7,373 bases of DNA from a bacterium (lineage in GTDB: Bacteria > Myxococcota_A > Bradymonadia > UBA7976 > UBA1532), in the NCBI GenBank assembly GCA_030424955.1, contig JAUHVS010000281.1, positions 1 through 7,373 on the forward strand. Direction: 5' to 3'. This document shows positions 1-5,679 of the stretch, one piece after another; position 1 is the first letter of the stretch; every line of letters begins with the position of its first letter. The translations under genes and the position numbers were made by a program. The notes under the pieces are model-generated. The model had not been told where the DNA came from and did no database searches. It was given only the letters and a program-made list of their open reading frames with translations.

Positions 1-1
1 C

Positions 2-403
2 CGGGACACCTGCCCGGACGTGCCCAACCCGGCGCAGCGCGACACCGACGGCGACGGCGCGGGCGACGTCTGCGACGCCGACGACGACGGCGACGGCGCG
101 CCCGACGCCCTCGAGGCCGACTGCGGCAGCGATCCCCTGGACGGCGCCGCCCTGCCGGCCGACGGCGACGGGGACGGGGCGTGCGACGCCCTGGACAACT
201 GCGCGGCGCTGAGCAACGCCGACCAGGCCGACCTGGACGGCGACGGGATCGGCGACGCCTGCGACAACTGCCCCGGGGCCAACCCGGCGCAGGCGGACGG
301 CGACGGCGACGGGCGCGGCGACGCCTGCGACAACTGCGCGCAGATCCCCAACGCCGACCAGGCGGACCGCGACGGCGACGGCGCGGGCGACGCCTGCGAC
401 CCG
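2..403 (+). repeat. Thrombospondin type 3 (TSP3) calcium-binding repeats
   Basis: This part of the giant protein consists of units of the form C-P-x-x-x-N-P-x-Q-x-D-x-D-G-D-G-x-G-D-x-C-D-N. Cysteine codons lie at 11, 71, 122, 182, 200, 260, 269, 326, 335 and 395, and each unit carries a DxDGDG loop. In eukaryotic thrombospondins and in bacterial OmpA-linked and surface proteins, such repeats wrap a wire of calcium ions and are pinned by disulfides. The unit around 80-200 is degenerate (an ADDDGDG then an ADGDGDG loop with a DPLDG insert). The last three units are the most regular, at 66- and 69-base spacing. The array probably continues to the left of the window. Confidence 0.93.
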
Positions 404-3400
404 AACCAGCCGCCGACCCTGGAGGGGGTGCAGATCGTCGACGGGATCATCCCGCGGGGCGGCACCTTCGAGTGCCGCGCGCTGGGCTACAGCGACCCCG
501 AGGGCGATCCGGAGCAGGTCGAGTTCACGTGGACCGCCCTTGCGGAGGGGGGCGCGCCGCCCCGGCTGCTCGGCCGGGGGTCCACCTTGGACGCGACGGG
601 CCTGTTCCCCGACACCATCGTGCGGTGCACGGGCGTGCCGGTGGACAGCCTCGGCGAGCAGGGCCCAGCGGTCACCTCCAACAACTTCGGCCGGGTGACC
701 AACCGGCCGCCCGAGATCACCGCGATCCGGGTGCTGCCCGAGGCGCCCACCTCGAACCAACGGCTGGTGTGCGACGTCACCGCCCGCGACGTGGACGACG
801 ACGCCTACCGCTTCGAGTACGAGTGGTACACCGCCGATGGGGTCATCCCCGGCGCCACGGGGCCCAGCCTTTCGGCGGCGGGCCTGGGCGGCGCGGCGGT
901 GCGCTGCGACGCGACCCCGGCCGACGCCTTCGCGTTTGGCGACCCGGCGGCCTCGGCGCCGGTGGCGGTCCAGGCGATGCCGCCCACCGTCGAGGCGGTG
1001 GCGGTCGAGGCGGACGCGCCGAGCCACTGCGCTGAGCTGCGCTGCGTCGCCACCGTGGCGGCGGACGAGCCCGCGGAGCTGGCCTATACCTGGCTGGTGG
1101 ACGGCCAGCCCCTGGCCGGGGCCACCGAGGCGACCCTCCAGGACCCGGCGCTGCGCGGGGGCCAGGTGGTGCGCTGCCAGGTCATCGCCCGCAGCGCCCT
1201 GGGCGACAGCGCGCCGGCGCTGTCGGCCGGGCGCGTGCTCGAGAACGCGATCCCCACCGCCGACGCGGTGGACCTGAACGGGGTGGCCAACCGCGGCGAG
1301 GCGGTCAACTGCCGGCCGGCGGGCTACGCCGACGACTGCAACGCCGAGCCCGCCTGGGTGTACCGCTGGACCGTGAACGGGGAGCCCGTAGAGGGCGCCG
1401 CGGCGGCCACCCTGGACACCGCCCCGCTGCCCGGCGGCGCCGAGGTGTTCTGCTTCGCCGCGCCCACCGACGGGCAGGTCACGGGCGCCGAGCTCCAGTC
1501 GCCGCCCGCCGACATCGTGGGGGCCGGCTTCGGCCTGACCGGCGACACCGAGCGCGGCCTGGCCGGCGCGTCGGTGGCGGTGGTGGACGACCTGGACGGC
1601 GACGGCCTGGCCGAGGTGCTGGTGGGCGCGCCGAACACGACCGTGGCGGGCCGCAGCCAGGCCGGGCAGGTGTACGTCGCCTACGGCAACGAGAGCGAGG
1701 CCGTGGTGCCCCTGGCCACCCTCGCCGACGGGCAGGGGGGCTTCGTGCTGGCCGGCGTGGGCGGCAACTACCCGCTCTACAACGACCTGTGCCGCGACAC
1801 GGGCATCCTGAACTGCCCCGTGATCACCGACGCCGGCGACGAGCGCTCCGAGCGCGCCTGGAACGCCGGGCCCGCCGGCGACGGCCTGGGCGCGGTGGTG
1901 GCCGCGGCGGGCGACATGGACGGTGACGGCGTGGGCGACCAGCTGGTCACCGCGCCCTACGCCCGGGTCTTCGAGGCCGCCTACAGCGGGACGGGCCACG
2001 TGCTGAGCGGGCTGGGGCTGTCCGAGGGCACCGACCTGGCCGAGGCGGGCACCGGCTGGACGCTTGAGGGCGAGTGCGGCCGGCGCCGGGTCGCCGCCGC
2101 CGACGAGGACCTGGTCCGCGCCACCAACGGCGACCTGGCGGGCTGGGCGGCCGAGGGCGCCGGCGACGTGAACGGCGACGGCCTGGCCGACCTGATCATC
2201 GGGGCGCCCAACTCGGGCGACCTGGACAGCGGCACCGCCTACGTCGTGTACGGGCAGGCCGATCCCCAGGCGCTGCTGCGCCTGAGCGCCGTGGACGCGC
2301 GCACCTGCCGCCGCGGCGCCCCCGACCTGCCCGAGCTGGACAGCGACGCCGCGGGCTTCGGCATCAGCGGCTCGCGGGACCGCCGCTTCGACGCCCACTG
2401 GGGCACCTACCTGGGCGCCGTGGGCGACGTGGACGGCGACGGCTACGACGACGTGATCGTGGGCGCCGAGCAGTCGGGCAGCACCCAGAGCTACATCGTG
2501 CTGGGCGCCGAGTCCCAGCCGGACGTGGATCTGGACGCCCTGGACCCGCAGGCCAACCGGGTCCTGCAGGTGGCGTCCGGCTTCATCCGCTACACCGGCG
2601 AGCGCGACGAGGACGGCAACCCGATCCTGGTGCTGGAGGGCGCGCTCACCGTGGGCCAGCGCGGCGGCGGCGGCGGCGACGTGAACGGCGATGGCCTGAG
2701 CGACGTGGCCCTGACCATGTACCGCGGCCGCGGCGAGGTGAACGGCCAGTTCTACTCGGTGGGCGTGCTCTTCGAGCTGGCCGAGGGCGGCCTGGACTAC
2801 CACGCCCGGGCCGAGGCCGTGGATCGCGGCCTGTGGATCGAAGGCCCCGACGTGATCCTGGACTCGAAGGGCGGGTCGGTGCGCATCGACGGCGACCTGA
2901 ACGGCGACGGCTACGACGACCTGGTGGTGGGCGTGCCGCTGGACGCCACGGACGCGGGCGACGAGACCGGCCGGGTGTACGTGGCCTACGGCGGCCCCCA
3001 GGCCCGCGTCGCCACCTTCGCCGAGCTGCGCGAGGGCGTGGGCGGCTTCGCCGTCGAGGGCGTGCAGGCCGGCGAGCGCTTCGGCTGGTCGGTGGACGTG
3101 GGCGACGTGGACGGCGACGGCCTGGCCGACCTGGTGGTGGGCGCCCCGCGCTTCGACACCGAGGCGCACGCCGACGCCGGCCGGGTCCAGGTGATCCTGG
3201 GCCGGGACTTCAGCGGCGCCATCACCGCCCGGGGCACGCCGCGGGCCGACGAGGTGGTCGGCGTCAACGACGCGGTCACCCTCGACGTGCTGATCGGGGG
3301 TCGCGGCGACGACCTGATCCGCACGGGCGACGGCCCCGACGTGGTGTACGCCGGCGCGGGCGACGACGAGGTGCGCACCGCGGGGCGCATCGACCGGCGG

Positions 3401-5620
3401 CTGGACGGCGGCCGGGGCGACGACCGGCTGGTGCTGAACGCCGGCGGCGACTACCCCATGGCCGGCTGGCGCGGCCGGATCCGCAACTTCGAGCGGATCC
3501 AGCTGGGCAGCGGCGCCCAGACCTTGCTGGTGACCCGCCTGGACGTCCTGCGCCAGAGCGACAGCAGCAACCGGCTGTACATCACCGGCGAGGCTCGCGA
3601 CGTGGTGGTGTCCGAGGACGAGGCCTGGGTGGTCGGTGAGCCGGCGGAGATCGACGGCCAGACCTGGCGGGTGCTCACCAGCGGCCGGGCCGAGCTGTAC
3701 CTGGACGAGGCGGTGCAGACCCGCTTCGACCCGTACGTGGTGCCCGAGGTGTTCGAGCTGGACGAGAACCCGGCCCAGGGCGCGGTGGTGGGCCAGATCC
3801 AGGCCGCCGATCCCGACGGGCAGGTGGACCGCATCGAGCTGCTGCCGGGCGATCACGGCGACCGCTACACCGTGGCCGCCGACGGCACGATCCGAGTGAA
3901 CGCGCCGCTGGACTTCGAGTCGCCCGACGCGCGGGTGACCCTGCCGGTGCGGGTGACCGACGCCGAGGGCCTCAGCGCCGACGGCGCGGTGCAGGTGCAC
4001 CTGCGCGACGTGAACGAGCCCCCGCGCTTCGTGGTGCCCGATCCCTTCGAGACGCAGCTCGCCGAGGGCGGCTACGACAGCGAGCTGGTGGCCAGCCTCG
4101 CCGCCATCGACCCCGACGGCGGCGAGGTGCTCACCTACGCCCTGGAGGGCGACCCCGGGCCCTTGTTCGTGGACGAGGCCACGGGCGATCTGCGGGTCAC
4201 CGGGGGCCTGGACTTCGAGGGCCAGCGGATCCACGCGCTGGCCCTGCGCGTGACCGATCGCGCGGGGCTGGTGGATCGGCGCGCCGTGCGGGTGACGGTG
4301 ACCGACCGCGACGTGTTCCCCCAGCGCTACACCCTGACCTTCGGGGTGCGGGGGCAGCCCATGCAGCGGCCCGAGGACCCCTGCGGCGCCGCCTCGCTGG
4401 ACCTGGAGGCGCAGTTCGAGCGGCCGCGGGGCAGCCCCACCATCAACCTGCCCAACCCGTTCCAGCCCGCCAGCTTCTTCGCGGTGGACTTCAGCGGCAG
4501 CTACCGGCTGGGCCTGACGTCGGCGCCGGATCCGGGCGGCTACGACGGCGTGGCCGTCACCGAGGTGGTCCTCGAGCTGCCCGACGAGGTGCAGGCCGGC
4601 GCGCTGATCCCCATCCGGCACTTGGCCCGGCCCATCCGCACCGCGGTCAGCGGCCGCTCGCCCGGCTACGACTTCCAGGCCGAGATGGCGGTCTTCGACT
4701 ACCGCTTCGCGGTGTACCTGTGCTCGACGGTCCAGGCCGCCGTGGCCGACTGGGACCCCGAGACCGACTGCGTGCGGCTGGGGACGCGCTCGGTCGATCT
4801 GACCGACGACGCCGGCCAGCCGCAGGTGTACCGGGACCGCAACGTGTCCGAGTCGCAGCCCTTCGCCGCGGTGAGCGACGACGCCGCCCCTGACCGCGCG
4901 CAGACCCGCGTGCAGCAGGGCGCCTTCGACTACGCCTACTCGATCCTCTCGTGGACCGAGTGGGCCCAGCAGCTCGCGGGCATCCCCAACGTGCGCAGCT
5001 ACCGCACGGGCTACCAGGTGGGCGCCGTGGACTACGACGTCGAGGTGATCGGCCTGGACTACGCCGCCACCATCGCGGCCAGCTACCGCACCCAGGCCGG
5101 GCTCCGCCAGCGGGGGGTGCGCGCCGCCTTGCGCCTGGAGAACGGCTCGATCATCCCGCTGAGCATCCCCACCTGCGCCCAGTACGAGACAGACACGTTG
5201 GTGGCGTGCTTGGAGGCGACTCCCTTCAACCCGGGGCTGTGTGAGGAGCAGGCCGAGGCGGCCCTGGCCGCGTGCGAGGCGGGCGATCTGCCCAGCACGC
5301 TGGTCCAGATCCCCGCCGGGGCCGATCTGGACGGCGACGGGCTGGTGCGCATCGAGGCCGACTTCAGCCTGTGGGCCAGCGTGACCCGGGAGTTCACCCG
5401 GCAGTGGAACGTGGGGGGCTACCTGAAGCTCCTGGAGGCGACCACCACCGAGACCGACCGCAGCGACCCCGACAACCCGGTCACGGCCGTCACCGACCGG
5501 CGCGGGCCGCTGTTCTACCGCGGCCTGACCCTAGAGTCCGACGACGACTGCCCCACCGGGCACGAGGTCGAGTTCCCCGTCAACCGGCGCATCGGCGCCG
5601 TGGATCTGGTGGCGCCATGA
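2..5620 (+). CDS. Giant mosaic calcium-binding surface/adhesin-like protein (5' end outside window)
   Basis: The frame is open from base 2 and ends at TGA 5618-5620, giving 1872 visible residues. The true start lies to the left, because a thrombospondin type 3 unit is already under way at the first codon; the GTG at base 20 sits inside that unit and is not a credible start. Domain order by visible residue: TSP3 repeats 1-134, four Ig-like domains 137-506, seven FG-GAP blades 507-1072, RTX nonapeptides 1073-1144, a beta-rich module 1145-1245, two cadherin-like domains 1246-1438, and an unassigned region 1439-1872. These families are extracellular, calcium-dependent and structural or adhesive; no catalytic motif is visible. 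The C-terminus shows no LPXTG, PEP-CTERM, MYXO-CTERM or terminal hydrophobic helix, so the anchoring mode is unknown. Any signal peptide would be off-window. Only two lysines occur. The downstream gene overlaps its stop. A role in adhesion or matrix building is inferred from domains, not from any recognised orthologue. Confidence 0.95.
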   Translation, partial: RDTCPDVPNPAQRDTDGDGAGDVCDADDDGDGAPDALEADCGSDPLDGAALPADGDGDGACDALDNCAALSNADQADLDGDGIGDACDNCPGANPAQADGDGDGRGDACDNCAQIPNADQADRDGDGAGDACDPNQPPTLEGVQIVDGIIPRGGTFECRALGYSDPEGDPEQVEFTWTALAEGGAPPRLLGRGSTLDATGLFPDTIVRCTGVPVDSLGEQGPAVTSNNFGRVTNRPPEITAIRVLPEAPTSNQRLVCDVTARDVDDDAYRFEYEWYTADGVIPGATGPSLSAAGLGGAAVRCDATPADAFAFGDPAASAPVAVQAMPPTVEAVAVEADAPSHCAELRCVATVAADEPAELAYTWLVDGQPLAGATEATLQDPALRGGQVVRCQVIARSALGDSAPALSAGRVLENAIPTADAVDLNGVANRGEAVNCRPAGYADDCNAEPAWVYRWTVNGEPVEGAAAATLDTAPLPGGAEVFCFAAPTDGQVTGAELQSPPADIVGAGFGLTGDTERGLAGASVAVVDDLDGDGLAEVLVGAPNTTVAGRSQAGQVYVAYGNESEAVVPLATLADGQGGFVLAGVGGNYPLYNDLCRDTGILNCPVITDAGDERSERAWNAGPAGDGLGAVVAAAGDMDGDGVGDQLVTAPYARVFEAAYSGTGHVLSGLGLSEGTDLAEAGTGWTLEGECGRRRVAAADEDLVRATNGDLAGWAAEGAGDVNGDGLADLIIGAPNSGDLDSGTAYVVYGQADPQALLRLSAVDARTCRRGAPDLPELDSDAAGFGISGSRDRRFDAHWGTYLGAVGDVDGDGYDDVIVGAEQSGSTQSYIVLGAESQPDVDLDALDPQANRVLQVASGFIRYTGERDEDGNPILVLEGALTVGQRGGGGGDVNGDGLSDVALTMYRGRGEVNGQFYSVGVLFELAEGGLDYHARAEAVDRGLWIEGPDVILDSKGGSVRIDGDLNGDGYDDLVVGVPLDATDAGDETGRVYVAYGGPQARVATFAELREGVGGFAVEGVQAGERFGWSVDVGDVDGDGLADLVVGAPRFDTEAHADAGRVQVILGRDFSGAITARGTPRADEVVGVNDAVTLDVLIGGRGDDLIRTGDGPDVVYAGAGDDEVRTAGRIDRRLDGGRGDDRLVLNAGGDYPMAGWRGRIRNFERIQLGSGAQTLLVTRLDVLRQSDSSNRLYITGEARDVVVSEDEAWVVGEPAEIDGQTWRVLTSGRAELYLDEAVQTRFDPYVVPEVFELDENPAQGAVVGQIQAADPDGQVDRIELLPGDHGDRYTVAADGTIRVNAPLDFESPDARVTLPVRVTDAEGLSADGAVQVHLRDVNEPPRFVVPDPFETQLAEGGYDSELVASLAAIDPDGGEVLTYALEGDPGPLFVDEATGDLRVTGGLDFEGQRIHALALRVTDRAGLVDRRAVRVTVTDRDVFPQRYTLTFGVRGQPMQRPEDPCGAASLDLEAQFERPRGSPTINLPNPFQPASFFAVDFSGSYRLGLTSAPDPGGYDGVAVTEVVLELPDEVQAGALIPIRHLARPIRTAVSGRSPGYDFQAEMAVFDYRFAVYLCSTVQAAVADWDPETDCVRLGTRSVDLTDDAGQPQVYRDRNVSESQPFAAVSDDAAPDRAQTRVQQGAFDYAYSILSWTEWAQQLAGIPNVRSYRTGYQVGAVDYDVEVIGLDYAATIAASYRTQAGLRQRGVRAALRLENGSIIPLSIPTCAQYETDTLVACLEATPFNPGLCEEQAEAALAACEAGDLPSTLVQIPAGADLDGDGLVRIEADFSLWASVTREFTRQWNVGGYLKLLEATTTETDRSDPDNPVTAVTDRRGPLFYRGLTLESDDDCPTGHEVEFPVNRRIGAVDLVAP
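410..1519 (+). repeat. Four tandem cysteine-paired Ig-like domains
   Basis: Four domains of about 90-100 residues begin near 410, 707, 980 and 1250, the first three with a PP-T/E-[LIV] type linker (PPTLEGV, PPEITAI, PPTVEAV) and the fourth with IPTADAV. Each has a cysteine on an early strand and another on a late strand: codons 473/626, 770/905, 1043/1175 and 1310/1451, so 51, 45, 44 and 47 residues apart, as expected for an intradomain Ig-type disulfide. A shared core of Y-x-W followed by a short turn and G-A-T-x-x-x-L is clear in domains 2 to 4 (YEWYTADG, YTWLVDG, YRWTVNG) and weaker in domain 1 (FTWTALAEG). Domains 3 and 4 each have one extra cysteine (1028 and 1337). Such domains commonly act as spacers or ligand-binding stalks in bacterial surface proteins. 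The exact family is uncertain; PKD-like or other beta-sandwich folds are alternatives. Confidence 0.75.
1520..3217 (+). repeat. Seven-bladed FG-GAP (integrin-alpha-like) beta-propeller
   Basis: Seven FG-GAP repeats are visible, each with a D-x-[DN]-G-D-G calcium loop starting at 1589, 1913, 2165, 2426, 2678, 2894 and 3104. Most are followed by hydrophobic V-V-G-A-P and then a G-x-[VA]-Y-V-x-Y-G strand. Blade 7 keeps the fullest consensus (FGWSVDVGDVDGDGLADLVV). Loop spacings are 108, 84, 87, 84, 72 and 70 residues, so the early blades carry long insertions and the last are compact. Seven is the closed number for integrin-alpha propellers, so the domain looks complete. Blade 2 (LVTAP) and blade 5 (VALTMY) depart from the VGAP consensus. 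Four cysteines sit in the insertions at 1790, 1814, 2075 and 2306. A ligand- or matrix-binding surface is the likely role, by family analogy. Confidence 0.92.
3218..3433 (+). repeat. Short RTX (hemolysin-type) calcium-binding nonapeptide block
   Basis: After a lead-in ending in the strand LDVLI, three contiguous nonapeptides match GGxGxDxUx: GGRGDDLIR (3296-3322), TGDGPDVVY (3323-3349) and AGAGDDEVR (3350-3376). After a ten-residue interruption a fourth follows, GGRGDDRLV (3407-3433). Known RTX blocks form a calcium-filled parallel beta-roll and often occur in type I secretion substrates, where they lie near the C-terminus. Here the block is small and internal, between a propeller and cadherin domains, so it is more likely a calcium-dependent structural joint than a secretion signal. 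No type I secretion gene lies in the window. Confidence 0.85.
3434..3736 (+). other. Beta-rich module following the RTX block
   Basis: About 101 residues link the RTX nonapeptides to the first cadherin domain. Visible landmarks are RNFERIQLGSG, a strand-turn-helix-like TLLVTRLDVLRQSDSSNRLYI, a GEARDVVVSED segment, and a final DGQTWRVLTSGRAELYLDE strand pair. The order of a 'NFE-x-I-x-L' strand, a 'DVL' element, an 'L-x-[IV]-x-G-x-x-x-D-x-V' strand and a 'W/Y-x-V ... A-x-L-x-[VL]' ending resembles modules that often follow RTX repeats in large bacterial adhesins. That comparison is from memory of the pattern. No separate function can be assigned; it probably caps the beta-roll. Confidence 0.5.
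3737..4315 (+). repeat. Two tandem cadherin-like domains
   Basis: Domain 1 (3737-4027) has the cadherin order: FELDENPAQGAVVG at the start, a DPDG turn, a Y-x-V-x-x-D-G-x-I-x-V strand, LDFES, a VRVTDAEG strand and loop, and the calcium-binding linker DVNEPPRF. Domain 2 (4028-4315) repeats this with AIDPDGGEVLTY, DEATGDLRV, LDFEGQRIHALALRVTD and a final strand ending in TDRD. The D-x-N-E-P linker after domain 1 is intact and should hold calcium between the domains. The equivalent place after domain 2 reads DRDVFPQ, with the asparagine lost, so the chain leaves the cadherin rod here. Homophilic or heterophilic adhesion is the usual role of such domains. Confidence 0.88.
5174..5275 (+). other. 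CX10CX10CX10C predicted helical hairpin within the C-terminal region
   Basis: Four cysteine codons lie at 5174, 5207, 5240 and 5273, exactly 33 bases apart, giving CX10CX10CX10C. The first and third intervals (AQYETDTLVA and EEQAEAALAA) look helical and amphipathic; the middle interval (LEATPFNPGL) has two prolines and a glycine and should turn. On a helix, residues 11 apart lie on nearly the same face, so an antiparallel hairpin joined by two disulfides is plausible, similar in logic to the twin CX9C hairpins of CHCH proteins. Homology to CHCH is not claimed. It interrupts otherwise beta-rich sequence. Confidence 0.5.
5594..5616 (+). promoter_or_regulatory. Hairpin and weak ribosome-binding site at the gene junction
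   Basis: The six-base sequence GGCGCC occurs at 5594-5599 and again at 5611-5616. It can pair across an 11-base loop, with two further possible G-U pairs inside. The only Shine-Dalgarno-like sequence for the next gene is GGTGG at 5608-5612, which lies partly in this stem. It is 4 bases from ATG 5617 and 10 bases from ATG 5623. A ribosome finishing the upstream gene would melt the stem, which fits translational coupling. In DNA this rich in GC such a pairing can arise by chance. Confidence 0.35.
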
Positions 5621-5679
5621 GCATGGGATTGAAGACGCTTCTGGTGGGTGGGCTGCTCTTGGGCGGCGTGGCGTTCGCG
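5617..5679 (+). other. Sec-type signal peptide of the second protein
   Basis: The first 21 residues are MSMGLK, a hydrophobic core TLLVGGLLLGGV, then AFA before QNPAP. The single lysine supplies the positive n-region, and A-x-A followed by Q fits a signal peptidase I site after residue 21. There is no cysteine at the cleavage point, so this is not a lipoprotein signal. Confidence 0.85.

Larger units (their letters stand above)
4316..5617 (+). other. Unassigned 434-residue C-terminal region of the giant protein
   Basis: I do not recognise this region. It begins PQRYTLTFGVRGQ and ends at the stop with RRIGAVDLVAP. Most of it reads as alternating hydrophobic beta strands with many aromatics: FFAVDFSGSYRLGL, VVLELPDEV, FDYRFAVYL, FDYAYSILSW, VDYDVEVIGLDYAATIAASY, FSLWASVTREF and NVGGYLKLLEATT. 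Eight cysteines are present, four of them in one evenly spaced segment (5174-5275). A single DLDGDG loop occurs near 5324. No transmembrane helix, sorting motif or autotransporter-like terminal aromatic residue is seen. Its position at the very end of an adhesin-like rod fits a terminal ligand-binding head, an anchoring domain or a secretion-recognition domain; the sequence does not decide among these. Confidence 0.6.

Noticed and set aside
20..22. GTG at base 20 as the start of the giant gene
   Set aside because: The reading frame continues to the window edge, and the preceding residues RDTCPD complete the first TSP3 unit, so the real start is upstream.
245..400. Possible CRISPR-like or intergenic direct repeat array
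   Set aside because: The repeats are in frame, of about 22 codons, and encode calcium-binding TSP3 units; there are no unique spacers.
181..1035. 284-codon plus-frame ORF overlapping the TSP3 and first Ig-like domains
   Set aside because: It is arginine-rich out-of-phase reading of the same repeats, with no recognisable domain or ribosome-binding site.
2074..3639. 521-codon open frame in another plus frame within the propeller region
   Set aside because: The translation is almost wholly arginine, glycine, proline and alanine, as expected from reading GGCGAC-type repeats out of phase. The frame that encodes the FG-GAP blades is clearly the real one.
4316..5617. C-terminal autotransporter barrel or outer-membrane anchor
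   Set aside because: Alternating strands with aromatics are present, but the protein does not end in a terminal aromatic strand (it ends DLVAP). Eight cysteines and a helical insertion also argue against a classical barrel.
5540..5640. Terminator or promoter between the two genes
   Set aside because: The genes overlap by four bases, there is no T-run after the junction hairpin, and no promoter-like elements could be made out in the GC-rich coding sequence.
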